A DNA stretch of 64,000 nucleotides from CAVPWP01 sp963709395 (GCA_963709395.1 CAVPWP010000004.1:1-64000); one strand, 5' to 3'; shown: positions 47,424-56,704, numbered from the stretch's first letter. Numbers and translations are program-made. The notes: a model not told the origin generated them from the sequence alone.

Positions 47424-49925
47424 ATGCAAGCCAAAACCACATTCCTGTTCCTCTGCTGCGGGCTCTTCGTCGGGCTTTCGGCAGCGGACGCCACGGCGCA
47501 GAACACCATCGGCTCTCCCAGCGGGACGATCACGCTCGACGGCAGCCAGATGCCGCCCGAGCCCATGCCCTTCGGCGGCACGATCGAGGACGATGCGCTT
47601 CAGTCCACCCCGTGGTGGCCACCCCGGGTCGTGCCGCCCGCGGACGCGCCGAACGTGCTCTTGATCATCACCGACGATTCGGGCTTCGGGGTTCCCAGCA
47701 CCTTTGGCGGCGTCATCCCGACCGACACGATGGACTCACTGGCCGCCGAGGGGCTGAAATACACCGCCATACACTCCACGGCGCTCTGTTCGCCCACGCG
47801 CGCGGCGCTCCTGACGGGGCGGAACCACCATTCCGCCGGCTTCGGCGTCATCTCCGAACAATCAACGGGCTTCCCCGGCTACAACAGTATCATTGCCGAG
47901 GATAAGGCGACCATCGGGCGGATGCTCATCGACAACGGCTACAACACCTCGTGGTTCGGCAAGAACCACAACGTGCCGGCCTTCGTGGCAAGCCAGGCCG
48001 GACCTTTCGACCAGTGGCCGGTCGGCATGGGGTTCCAGTATTTCTACGGGTTCATTGGTGGCGACGCCAACCAGTGGCAGCCCAACCTCTTTCGCAACAC
48101 CACCCAGATCTATCCATTCGACGGACAGGAAGGCGAATGGAACCTCGTGACCGCGATGGCGGACGACGCAATCGGCTGGATCAGCGATATGCACCAGATC
48201 GATCCGTCGAAGCCCTTCTTCGTGAAATACGCCCCCGGTGCGACCCACGCCCCGCACCATCCCACCAAGGAGTGGGTGGAAAAGATCGAGGCGATGAACC
48301 TCTTCGACGACGGCTACGAGGTGCTCCGCGAGACGATCTTCGCGAACCAGAAGAAGATGGGTCTCGTCCCCGAGGACGCGACGCTGACCCCCTGGCCGTC
48401 GGATATCCTCAAGCCCTGGGACCAGCTGACCGAGACCGAGAAGAAGCTCTTCATCCGGCAGGTCGAGGTCTTCGCGGCCTACGCCGCCTATTCGGACTAC
48501 GAGATCGGCCGCGTCATCCAGGCCATCGACGACATCGGCGAACTTGACGACACGCTTGTGATCTACATCAACGGCGACAACGGGACGAGCGCCGAGGGCG
48601 GCCCTCTGGGCACGCCGAACGAGGTCGCGTTCTTCAATGGTTTGAACATGATCCCGGCCGAGACCCAGATGAAGTGGTATGACGTCTGGGGGACTGAAGA
48701 GACGTACAACCACATGTCGGCGGGCTGGTCCTGGGCCTTCGATACGCCCTTCGACTGGTTCAAGCAGAACGCTTCGCGTCTTGGCGGCATCCGCCAGAAC
48801 ATGGTGGTCTCATGGCCGAACGGGATTTCCGACAAGGGCGGCAAGCGCGACCAGTTCATGCATGTCATCGACGTGGTCCCGACGATCCTCGAGGTCACGG
48901 GCATTCCGGCGCCGAAAATCGTGGACGGAATCGAACAGGCGCCGATCGAGGGGACAAGCTTCGCCTATACCTTCGACGCCGCCAACGCGGATGCGCCCAC
49001 GCGCCATACCACCCAGTACTTCGAGATGATGGGGCAGTATGCCCTTTACCACGAGGGCTGGTTTCTCAGCACCAAGGTCAACCGTGCGCCATGGGAGGCC
49101 TTTGGGCCGGCGAACCCCGATCCGCTGAACAACCAGGTGTTCGAACTCTACGACCTCACGACCGACATGAACCAGACCACCGACGTCGCCGCGGCCAACC
49201 CCGAGAAGGTGAAGGAGATGCGGGCGCTCTTCCTCGAGGAGGCCAAGAAGTACCAGGTCCTCCCGCTGGACGCCTCGGTCGCGGCCCGCATCGTGGCGCC
49301 GCGTCCGAACATCACCGCGGGCCGGAGCGAGTTCGTCTATACCCGGCCGATGGTCGGCCTGCCGCAGGGGGACTCGCCGCTTCTGCTGAACACCTCCTAC
49401 ACCATCACGGCCGAAATCGACGTGCCGGAAGGCGCGGCGCCCGAGGGCATGATCCTGACCTCCGGCGGCCGGTTCGGCGGGTACGGCTTCTACCTCAAGG
49501 ACGGCAAGCCTGTGTTCCTGTGGAACATGGTCGATCTCGACCGCATCAAGTGGGAGGGCACCGAGGTGCTGACCCCCGGCAAGCATGTGGTCGAGTTCGA
49601 CTTCAAATACGACGGCATGGGGGCGGGCACACTGGCCTTCAATGACTTCAGCGGCGTGGGCAAGGGTGGAACCGGAACCCTCCGGGTGAACGGCACCGAC
49701 GTCCAGACCCAGGAGATGAAGCAGACCCTGCCGATGATCCTGCAATGGGACGAAAGCTTCGACATCGGCTCGGACACGCTGACCGGCGTGAACGACGCCG
49801 ACTATCAGCCGCCATTTGCTCTGACCGCCACGCTTGAAAAGCTGACGATCAAGATGGATCGGCCGGAGTTGAGCGACGCCGACAAGGCCAAGCTCGAAGC
49901 CGCCATGAAGGCCGCGAGCGACTGA
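47424..49925 (+). CDS. arylsulfatase (type I, formylglycine-dependent), secreted
   Basis: This 833-residue sulfatase hydrolyses organic sulfate esters. It has a signal peptide (MQAKTTFLFLCCGLFVGLSA, cut near ATA-QN), so it acts in the periplasm or outside. The metal site begins NVLLIITDDSGFGVPSTFGG. The nucleophile is the Cys of CSPTRAALLTGR (C-x-P-x-R, Cys122), which must become formylglycine. Further markers are GYNTSWFGKNHNVP, KYAPGATHAPHHPTKEWV and YINGDNGTSAEGG. A beta-sandwich tail follows from about residue 640. ATG 47424 has AGGAGGA upstream. It is the first gene of the island's plus-strand operon. No sulfatase-maturase is in the window. Confidence 0.93.
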   Translation: MQAKTTFLFLCCGLFVGLSAADATAQNTIGSPSGTITLDGSQMPPEPMPFGGTIEDDALQSTPWWPPRVVPPADAPNVLLIITDDSGFGVPSTFGGVIPTDTMDSLAAEGLKYTAIHSTALCSPTRAALLTGRNHHSAGFGVISEQSTGFPGYNSIIAEDKATIGRMLIDNGYNTSWFGKNHNVPAFVASQAGPFDQWPVGMGFQYFYGFIGGDANQWQPNLFRNTTQIYPFDGQEGEWNLVTAMADDAIGWISDMHQIDPSKPFFVKYAPGATHAPHHPTKEWVEKIEAMNLFDDGYEVLRETIFANQKKMGLVPEDATLTPWPSDILKPWDQLTETEKKLFIRQVEVFAAYAAYSDYEIGRVIQAIDDIGELDDTLVIYINGDNGTSAEGGPLGTPNEVAFFNGLNMIPAETQMKWYDVWGTEETYNHMSAGWSWAFDTPFDWFKQNASRLGGIRQNMVVSWPNGISDKGGKRDQFMHVIDVVPTILEVTGIPAPKIVDGIEQAPIEGTSFAYTFDAANADAPTRHTTQYFEMMGQYALYHEGWFLSTKVNRAPWEAFGPANPDPLNNQVFELYDLTTDMNQTTDVAAANPEKVKEMRALFLEEAKKYQVLPLDASVAARIVAPRPNITAGRSEFVYTRPMVGLPQGDSPLLLNTSYTITAEIDVPEGAAPEGMILTSGGRFGGYGFYLKDGKPVFLWNMVDLDRIKWEGTEVLTPGKHVVEFDFKYDGMGAGTLAFNDFSGVGKGGTGTLRVNGTDVQTQEMKQTLPMILQWDESFDIGSDTLTGVNDADYQPPFALTATLEKLTIKMDRPELSDADKAKLEAAMKAASD

Positions 49926-49938
49926 ACGTCACTGCGCC

Positions 49939-49967
49939 GGTTCCGGCCCCTGAACGAGGGCCGGAAC
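49939..49967 (+). terminator. strong hairpin after arylsulfatase
   Basis: A perfect 11-base stem (ggttccggccc and gggccggaacc) with an 8-base loop starts 14 bases after the arylsulfatase stop. There is no T-run, so it may be a partial terminator or an mRNA-stabilising element that sets a different level for the downstream DUF2092 gene. Confidence 0.55.
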
Positions 49968-50073
49968 CAGCGTGGCGCGCCGCAAGTCCTGAGCAGACCA
50001 GCAACCAGATGACCCCTTCCCTGCTTCGATGAGCAGGTGTGTCGCTCAACAAAAATGCAAGGAGCAGTATCGA

Positions 50074-50863
50074 ATGAAGACTGAAGAAACACGCGGCGGC
50101 AGGAGCGTCGCTGCGGCGGGCGTGCTCGTGCTGATGGCGATGGCCTCTCCCGCGGCGGCGGACGAGGCGGACGCGCGGACGATCCTCGCGGCCATGTCCG
50201 ACTACATGACCGGACTTGAAACCTTCGGGTTCTCCTACAACTCCACGCTCGAGATCGTCACCACCGACGATCAGAAGATCGGTCTTGCAACGTCCGGGAC
50301 GGTTTCGGTCGCCAGACCGGGACGCATCCATGCGACACGGAGGGGCGGCTTTTCGAGTGTGGAGCTTGGCTTTGACGGGAGCACCTTCACGCTGGTCGGC
50401 CAGAACACCAATACCTACGCGCAGACCGCGATGGAGGGCAGCGTCGACAGCATGATCGACACGTTGCGCGCCGACTACGGCGTCGTCCTTCCCGGGGCGG
50501 ACCTTCTGATGGCGAACCCGCAGGACGTCCTTCTCGAGGGCGTGACCGACGTCAAGGATCTGGGGTCCGGCGTGATCGGCGGGCAGGAATGCGATCATAT
50601 CGCGCTGCGCAATGACGAGCTCGATCTTCAGATCTGGATCGCCCAGGGCGACACGCCCCATCCCTGCCGCTACGTCCTGTCGGCCCGCGGCGTTGCGCAC
50701 CAGCCGCAGTACGACATCCAGATCAGCGACTGGACAACCGATGTGGCCGCCGACGACCTCGTCTGTCGACATCCCCGACGGCGCGACCGAGGTCGACCTC
50801 GACGCGGTGACGACGCTGATGCAAGCCCTGCCCGAAATCTTCGTCATTGGAGACGCTCAATGA
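50074..50863 (+). CDS. DUF2092 periplasmic protein, one frame break
   Basis: This secreted protein of about 262 residues begins MKTEETRGGRSVAAAGVLVL with a signal peptide cut near ASPAAA. The mature part shows the DUF2092 pattern: ILAAMSDYMTGLETFGFSYN, VSVARPGRIHATRRGGFSSV and FDGSTFTLVGQNTNTYAQTA. The fold is predicted to be LolA/LppX-like, a half-barrel that can bind lipids. The frame breaks near 50764; removing one base restores VDIPDGATEVDLDAVTTLMQ and ends at 50863, overlapping the next gene by ATGA. Function unknown; its place after a sulfatase is notable. Confidence 0.82.
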
Positions 50864-51072
50864 GACTGATCAAACGCACCAGCGCAATTGCCCTGGCCAT
50901 CATCCTTGGCATCGCGACGCTTGAAATCGGCGAGAGCTTCAAGGTGCCGGGCCTTCACGGCTTCGGCGGACCGGCCCATGCGATCGTCGGCCGCCCGTTG
51001 ACCCCCGTCAGCGTCGCAGGTGTCGCGCGCCGGTCGGTCCGGCGCTGCGCCGTCGGCGTCTACGTCTGCTAG
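50860..51072 (+). CDS. 70-residue secreted peptide of unknown function
   Basis: This protein is not recognised as a named family. It has a signal-like N-terminus (MRLIKRTSAIALAIILGIAT), a short segment SFKVPGLHGFGGPAHA that could end at a signal-peptidase site (AHA), and a basic C-terminal part IVGRPLTPVSVAGVARRSVRR ending CAVGVYVC with two cysteines. The start overlaps the DUF2092 stop (ATGA), so both are translated together. A 10-base perfect hairpin follows 20 bases after the stop. It could be a small partner of the DUF2092 protein. Confidence 0.6.
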   Translation: MRLIKRTSAIALAIILGIATLEIGESFKVPGLHGFGGPAHAIVGRPLTPVSVAGVARRSVRRCAVGVYVC

Positions 51073-51092
51073 GGAGCGGCAACTGATCTTTA

Positions 51093-51120
51093 GAGCCCCG
51101 TCCAACGGACGACGGGGCTC
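51093..51120 (+). terminator. hairpin between small peptide gene and beta-barrel gene
   Basis: A perfect 10-base stem (gagccccgtc and gacggggctc) with an 8-base loop and no T-run. Its form is nearly the same as the hairpin after the arylsulfatase, and it lies just upstream of the next ribosome site. It is more likely a segmental-stability or attenuation element than a full terminator. Confidence 0.5.
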
Positions 51121-51154
51121 GGCATCCGCCTGCAGTCCGCCAAGGAGAGACCCG

Positions 51155-51892
51155 ATGCGCCTTTCGATTCCCACACTTGTGCTGGTCGCCTTTGCAGCGC
51201 CCGCCGCCGCTCAGGACACGGATTGGGATTATTCCGCGAGGCTCTACGGCTGGCTGCCCGGCATGTCGGCATCTGTCGACACGCGGTTCGGCACGGTGGA
51301 GGCCGACAGCGGCGGCGGTATCGACCTGTCCAACCTCGACATGGCCTTCATGGGGACCTTTTCAGCCCAGAACGGGGCCTGGTCCTTCATCGGTGACGTG
51401 CTCTATACCGAGATATCTCCAACCCAGGACACGCCGTTCGGGCTCGCGTTCTCCGAGGCGATCGTCGATGTGAAGGTCAGCGCCCTGAGTGGCTATGCCG
51501 CATATCGGGTCTACGAAAGTCCAGAGATCGCGCTCGATCTGGGTGGCGGCTTCCGTGCCTTCGCAATGGACATTGACACGACGCTTGTCGGGATCAGCAG
51601 GCCCAACGAGAGCCAGAGCCAGAGCGCCTCATGGGTCGACCCGCTGATTGCTGCCCGGGTCGTGGTTCCGTTCAACGAGAAATGGTACGCAACAGGCTTT
51701 GCCGATATCGGTGGCTACATCACGCAGGACAGCTCCACCTGGCAGGCCCTGGCGATCATCGGCTACAACTTCAGTGACGCCTGGTCGGCCGAGTTCGGCT
51801 ACCGCTACATGAACATCGAGAAAGAAGTCGACGGGCGTGACATCACCATCGGACTGGGCGGTCCGGTTGTTGGCGTCAGCTGGAACTTCTGA
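51155..51892 (+). CDS. outer-membrane beta-barrel protein
   Basis: This 245-residue protein has a signal peptide (MRLSIPTLVLVAFAAPAAAQ) and a mature chain of alternating amphipathic strands: WDYSARLYGWLPGMSASVDT, GAWSFIGDVLYTEISPTQDT, SALSGYAAYRVYESPEIALD and AWSAEFGYRYMNIEKEVDG. It ends in SWNF with a C-terminal phenylalanine, the signal for barrel insertion by BAM. It looks like an 8-10 strand OmpA/OmpW-type barrel. An AAGGAGAG site precedes ATG 51155. It is last in the arylsulfatase operon and may admit the sulfated substrate or anchor the system. Confidence 0.8.
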   Translation: MRLSIPTLVLVAFAAPAAAQDTDWDYSARLYGWLPGMSASVDTRFGTVEADSGGGIDLSNLDMAFMGTFSAQNGAWSFIGDVLYTEISPTQDTPFGLAFSEAIVDVKVSALSGYAAYRVYESPEIALDLGGGFRAFAMDIDTTLVGISRPNESQSQSASWVDPLIAARVVVPFNEKWYATGFADIGGYITQDSSTWQALAIIGYNFSDAWSAEFGYRYMNIEKEVDGRDITIGLGGPVVGVSWNF

Positions 51893-52056
51893 TCTTCGGT
51901 CCTGCGGCCAGTTCCACGAATTGGCATATTTCCAGCGGCTGGTTCGTCGGGCAGAGCGGACTCGGGCGGGGACGCCCACGAAGCCTGGTTGGCGGACAGG
52001 CGGAACACTCCAGCGGCGTTCGACTGTCGGCTGCATCCGCGCAGTTGGCCGCGACC

Positions 52057-54372
52057 CTAGAGCCGCGCCAGTGCCCGTTCCATGGCACCGAGGGCAAGAT
52101 CGGCGTCGGCGGGCGTGAAGACCAGCGGCGGTCGCATCTTGATGATGTTGGCGTGAACACCCTCGCCGCCGACAAGCAGAGCCTCGTCACGAAGGAGATT
52201 GATCAGGCGGTCGGTTTCGTCCGGGGCCGGGTCCAGCGTCGTCCGGTCACGAACCAGTTCCACGCCGAAGGCAAGACCGGTGCCCCGCACGTCGCCAATG
52301 ATCGGGAACCGCTCCTTCAACCGCATCAGCCCGGCCTTGAAATGCGCGCCGGTGGCGGTGGCGCCGCGCAAGAGGTCGCGGTCGCGGATCTCGTCCAGAA
52401 CCGAAAGGCCGGCCGCGCAGGAGACGTTGTTGCCGCCGAATGTCGAGAAGAACGCGGTCTGTTCGACGAAGTGGTCGAAGATTTCCGGTCGCGTCAGAAC
52501 CACGCCAATCGGATGGCCATTCCCCGCTGGCTTGCCGATGGTGACGAAATCCGGGACGACACCGTGGTGCTGGTAACCGAAGAAATGGGTTCCCATCCGT
52601 CCGAAGCCCGACTGCACCTCGTCCGAGATGCATAGGCCCCCCGCCTTGCGTACCCTCTCGAACACCCCCGCGACGTAGCCCGCTACGGGTTCGAGGATGC
52701 CGTTCGTCATGAACGCCATGTCGACGATCACCGCCGCGGGCTTCATTCCGGCCGTCCGGAGCGCGGCAATGGCTGCGTCGGTATCCTCGGCATAGCGTTC
52801 GCCGATGTCGGGCGTGCCGTGCCGGTGGATGCCGCGATAGCCATCAGGGGCGAGGATGGTGCGCACGTGGTCGGGCATCTCGCCCCGGCGAAGCGCCGAG
52901 GGCGAGACGGCGTCGATCGCCTCGGTGATGCCGTGATAGGCGAATTCCTGAGCGATGAACCCGCGATTGCCAGTCCACGCCCGGGCCATGCGCCATGCCA
53001 CGTCGTTGGCCTCTGACCCCGAGTTGACGAAGGCGCATGCGGTCAGTTCCCCGCCGGTCAGCGCGCCGAGCCGTTCCGCATAGTCCAGCACCTGTTCGCC
53101 AAGATACCGCGTATTGGTGTTGAGAATGCGCGCCTGCGCCGAAATCGCCTCGGTCACGCGGGGATTGCAGTGACCGATGATGGGCACGTTGTTGTAGCAG
53201 TCCAGATAACGACGCCCCGCAGCATCGTAGAGCCAGACGCCCGCGCCGCGCACGATATGAAGCGGAGGGTCGTAGAAGACATAGGGCCGCGCGCCCATCA
53301 CCGCACGGCGCCGCTCCATCAGTCGCGCGACCGGCTGGACCGTAACCGGCCCCGACCGCCCCGTCGCAGCGGCGAAGATCGACGTGGCTCGGTCGCGGCC
53401 GATGGCCGTCATCCGGGCGAGCGTGGCGGCGTCGCCGAACCCCGCCTCGCCGATGTAATCGGCCTGGTCCGGAGTTTCGGCCGCGCGGGTTGCGGTGATG
53501 ATCCGAGTAAGAACCTGGCGCGCGACCATGAGGTCGTAGAGCAGGTCCATCTCCTCGATTTCGATCGGCTGAACGGAATGGAAGCCCGCGACCATTGCCG
53601 CCCACATCGCCTCGGTATCGCCGGCGCCGTGCGTGAAATCCGGAAGCGCGTCGGCGAGGTCGAGGATCGCGGGGCCGTGAAACATGTCGCCGAAGTCGAT
53701 CATCCCTGCGACGCGGTTGTCGGGTCCGAGGATCAGGTTATGGCCGTGGATGTCACCATGGATCACCTGTGCCCTGAGCGTCCCAAGACGCGGCAGAACC
53801 TGCGTCGCGAAATGGTCGATCAATGCCTCGACCGGCGCCCTGTCGAGGCCAAGATGACGCGCACGGTCGCGCAGATGGACAAGCTCGCGCACGTCCCAGA
53901 GCAGATGGCGCCCATGTGCGGCCGGGTGGAAATACCCGCGCAAACCCCTTTGCAGTCGCGCGATCATCGCGCCGAAGTGGTGGTAATCCTCGTTGCGGAT
54001 CCCGTCGTCGTCGGCAAGTCGCCCCGGAAGATACGAAAGGACGCAGACCCGCCAGACGCGGCCATCCGCGCCTGCGACGACAGCCCAATCCGCGCCGTCC
54101 TGCGCCCTGCGGGGGCGCGGTACGGGAAGATCCGGATCGACCTTTGCGAGGTGGTGAAGGGCGCCGAGCTGGCAGGCGATGACCCCATCGCCCTCGTCGG
54201 CATTGAAAACCTTCATCACCCAGTCACGACCCGCGTCGTCGGTGACCCGGTGGTTCAGGTCGCGCTCGGAGTAGAGCGGCCGCAGGTGTCCGATCAGCCC
54301 GAATTCGTCCCGTGCGAGGGCAGTCAGCCGTCCGGGATCGAGATCTGGTGGAGTGGCCTTCAGGAATTTCAC
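52057..54372 (-). CDS. fused kinase (APH family) and class III aminotransferase, hydroxylysine kinase/phospholyase-like
   Basis: This 771-residue fusion is intact in one frame. Residues about 1-340 form an APH-type kinase with IHGDIHGHNLILGPD (catalytic loop, about 207) and GMIDFGDMFHGPAILDLADA (metal site). Residues about 360-771 form a PLP class III enzyme with ACAFVNSGSEANDVAWRMAR, GGLCISDEVQSGFGRMGTHF and the PLP lysine in VTIGKPAGNGHPIGVVLT (about 612). In animals these are separate proteins, hydroxylysine kinase and 5-phosphohydroxylysine phospholyase, or the ethanolamine-phosphate phospholyase. The fused form could phosphorylate an amino alcohol and then eliminate phosphate and ammonia. 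It is 45 bases downstream of the flavoprotein on the same strand. Confidence 0.87.
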   Translation of the reverse strand: MKFLKATPPDLDPGRLTALARDEFGLIGHLRPLYSERDLNHRVTDDAGRDWVMKVFNADEGDGVIACQLGALHHLAKVDPDLPVPRPRRAQDGADWAVVAGADGRVWRVCVLSYLPGRLADDDGIRNEDYHHFGAMIARLQRGLRGYFHPAAHGRHLLWDVRELVHLRDRARHLGLDRAPVEALIDHFATQVLPRLGTLRAQVIHGDIHGHNLILGPDNRVAGMIDFGDMFHGPAILDLADALPDFTHGAGDTEAMWAAMVAGFHSVQPIEIEEMDLLYDLMVARQVLTRIITATRAAETPDQADYIGEAGFGDAATLARMTAIGRDRATSIFAAATGRSGPVTVQPVARLMERRRAVMGARPYVFYDPPLHIVRGAGVWLYDAAGRRYLDCYNNVPIIGHCNPRVTEAISAQARILNTNTRYLGEQVLDYAERLGALTGGELTACAFVNSGSEANDVAWRMARAWTGNRGFIAQEFAYHGITEAIDAVSPSALRRGEMPDHVRTILAPDGYRGIHRHGTPDIGERYAEDTDAAIAALRTAGMKPAAVIVDMAFMTNGILEPVAGYVAGVFERVRKAGGLCISDEVQSGFGRMGTHFFGYQHHGVVPDFVTIGKPAGNGHPIGVVLTRPEIFDHFVEQTAFFSTFGGNNVSCAAGLSVLDEIRDRDLLRGATATGAHFKAGLMRLKERFPIIGDVRGTGLAFGVELVRDRTTLDPAPDETDRLINLLRDEALLVGGEGVHANIIKMRPPLVFTPADADLALGAMERALARL

Positions 54373-54417
54373 AGCGGTTGCGCCCGACGGAAGGTGCAGC
54401 CTTCGGAACTCGTGGGA

Positions 54418-56041
54418 TCAAAGGACCGCATAGGCCTCGCTCATGTCCTTTGCACCCATGCGCGCATCCCGCAGGATTTCGGCGGCCGCGTTGCGCCCGG
54501 GCGCACCCATGACCCCTCCGCCCGGATGGGTGGAGGACCCGCACATCCAGAGGTCCCTGATCGGGCTGCGGTACTGGGCATAGCCAGGTACCGGGCGGTT
54601 GAAGAGCAACTGGTCGAAGGTCAGCTCACCCTGAAAGATGTTGCCGCCCGTGAGTCCGACCTCGTTTTCAAGCTCGCGCGGGGTGCGCACCTCGACATGC
54701 AGGATGCTGTCCTTGAAGCCCGGCGCGTGGCGTTCCATCTGATCGAGGCAGGTCGCTGCGAACGCATCTCGGTCTGCATCCGTCCAGTCCCGGCCCTCGA
54801 GCTTCGGCGGCGCGTATTGCACGAAGACCGACATGAAGTGTTTGCCGGTCGGCGTCATCGTCGGGTCGATGGTCGACGGGATCATCACGTCAAGGAACGG
54901 ATCGCGGCTCCAGCGCTGTGCCTTCCAGTCGTCATACGCGCGTTCGATCCGCTCGATCGTATCGGTGAAATGCAGCGCGCCCCGGATGTTCGGCGCGCCT
55001 TCGGGCAGCGCGGGGAACCTCGGCAGGCGGTCGAGCGCGATGTTGAGTTTGCCCGACGAGCCGCGGATCTTGAAGTTCCTGACCCTCCTGACGAAGTCCG
55101 GAGGCAGGTCATCCTCATCCACGTGCTTCAGAAAGGTGCGCTGGACATCCATGTTGGAGATCACGCGCCGCGCACGGATCTCGTCGCCATTGTTCAGGAC
55201 GATGCCGGTCGCGCGCCCATTCCTGACAAGCACCCTGTCGATGCCGTGGCCCATGCGAACCTCGCCCCCGGCCGCCTCGAGCGAGGATTTCAGCGCATTG
55301 GAGATCGCCCCCATGCCGCCGCGGGCATATCCCCAGGCGCCGACGTTTCCGTCCACATCGCCCATCATGTGATGCAGACAGGATATACGCCGTGCCGGGT
55401 GACATCGGCCCGAGGTTCGTTCCGGTGAAGGCCGCCACCGCCTGCATCGCCTTGATCACGGGCGTTTCGAAATACTCGTCGAGGTAATCGGCGATCGACA
55501 TCGTCCAGAAGCGGATCATGTCGCACAACTGACGCTCGCTCAAACCGAACATCCGCTTGCCGAGCCAGGCAAGCTCCGAGATGTCTCGCGGCCGGAAGCT
55601 TGCAGGATCGGCGGCGGTCCGCAGAAGCATCGGCCGGATGAAGCGGCAATGACGAAGGATGTCCCGGTTGTACCTGTCGTAGCTTTCTGCGTCTCGGGGG
55701 CTGTGGCGGGCGAACTCGCGGCGGTTGGCGTCATGATCGCGATAGGCGCCAAGATAGCCGCCGTCTTCCTTGAAGACCGCCCCCCCTTCATAGGGCAGGA
55801 TCTGGAGCCCGTGTCTGGGCAGGTCGAGGTCGCGCATGATCTCGGGCCGGAAGAGCGACGAGACATAGGAGCAGTTGGAATAGGTGAAGCCCGGGTAAAG
55901 CTCACGGCTGACGGCAGCGCCCCCGACATAGTCGTTCTTCTCGACGACCAGCGTCTTCAACCCGGCGCGCGCCAGGTAACAGGCGGCAACAAGTCCGTTG
56001 TGCCCCGCCCCGACGATCACCGCGTCATAGGTCATTGCCAT
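54418..56041 (-). CDS. phytoene-dehydrogenase-like FAD oxidoreductase (PYROXD2 type), one frame break
   Basis: This flavoprotein of about 540 residues has an N-terminal FAD-binding motif YDAVIVGAGHNGLVAACYLA and the adjoining LVVEKNDYVGGAAVSRELYP. The C-terminal FAD block LWMCGSSTHPGGGVMGAPGR is typical of phytoene desaturase, amine oxidase and PYROXD2-like enzymes. The substrate is unknown. The frame breaks at GTAYI near 55380; removing one base there gives LHHMMGDVDGNVGAWGYARG. Translation may start at 56041 or at ATG 56035, which has AGGAAGG nine bases upstream. It is first of a two-gene operon with the kinase/aminotransferase fusion. Confidence 0.85.
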
Positions 56042-56704
56042 GCCTTCCTGATCGCCATCAGAGTTCTGCTGGGAAAGCAGAGGCCGCTTTGCATTGGAAT
56101 CTTTGGTTCCTTCCCGTTTTTCGATGTTCCACAAGTGACCCTCTGGTTGTCCGGATGCTGGCCGTATCGCTTCCGTCGATCAAGAGCCTCTTTCCTTGTT
56201 GGATCCTGTTCCTCTGCGCGGCGGACATTGTCGCGGGCTCGCAAGCTCCAAGTGCGTCGAACGTCAGAAAGCCGAATGCCTTCCCCCTCACGCCATAACC
56301 CCTGCCCGATGACCGGGGTTTGGCGGTCCATCACCTCACCCCCATTCCATCTGCGGAAAGCCTTTGCTTCTCCAAACCCGCCCCACCCTCACTCCCCCTG
56401 GAAGGTGGTGGGGGGAAGCCCCACCCACCACCACGCGCACTTTCCGAAGGGCCGCAGCAGGGTAGTTCAGAGTCCCTCCGGGCCTACCAGTCCATCCCGT
56501 CCCACTCTCCGGTCCATCGCCCCATCCAATTGCCAATTCTCGGGTTTTCCGACGTTTTTTTGCGTTCCGGGGCCTCTTCCTCTAGAAAGGCCTCGCGCGG
56601 TGTCGCTTGCGAGTGGCGCCAGAACCCAGACCGCCAGGCCGCGCGATGCCTGCTTCATGCGGCGCGTCTTCCGGCCACAAGGCGGCAAGACAAGGAGGAC
56701 AGTC
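56042..56704. other. non-coding region with the right repeat of the island
   Basis: About 660 bases lie between the flavoprotein start and the stress-protein start. It holds a C-rich, GGTGG-rich tract near 56380-56460, the tRNA 3'-end copy at 56470-56492, and a strong ribosome site (aaggagg) before the stress-protein ATG. No credible gene or integrase remnant was found. Confidence 0.5.
56470..56492 (+). repeat. right direct repeat, tRNA 3'-end fragment
   Basis: An exact 23-base copy of 45931-45953, preceded by a T-loop-like agttca where the intact tRNA has ggttc. No other part of a tRNA cloverleaf is present to the left, so this is a fragment, not a gene. It fits the second attachment site left by island integration. 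Confidence 0.8.

Larger units (their letters stand above)
45931..56492. mobile_element. candidate 10.5-kb genomic island at tRNA(CAU), no integrase
   Basis: The segment is bounded by an intact tRNA 3' end and an exact 23-base copy. It contains an AraC-type regulator, an arylsulfatase operon, a beta-barrel protein, a kinase/aminotransferase fusion and a flavoprotein. These are accessory catabolic functions, in contrast to the housekeeping purine and RNA genes to the left. No recombinase is seen inside, so it would be an immobilised or helper-dependent island. The boundaries are inferred from the repeat alone. Confidence 0.6.

Noticed and set aside
53170..55428. 752-codon plus-strand open frame across the kinase/aminotransferase and flavoprotein genes
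   Set aside because: It spans two real minus-strand genes and their junction, so it cannot be a conserved gene.
56470..56492. A second tRNA gene
   Set aside because: Only the 3' T-arm and acceptor strand are present; no D-arm or anticodon arm lies to the left.
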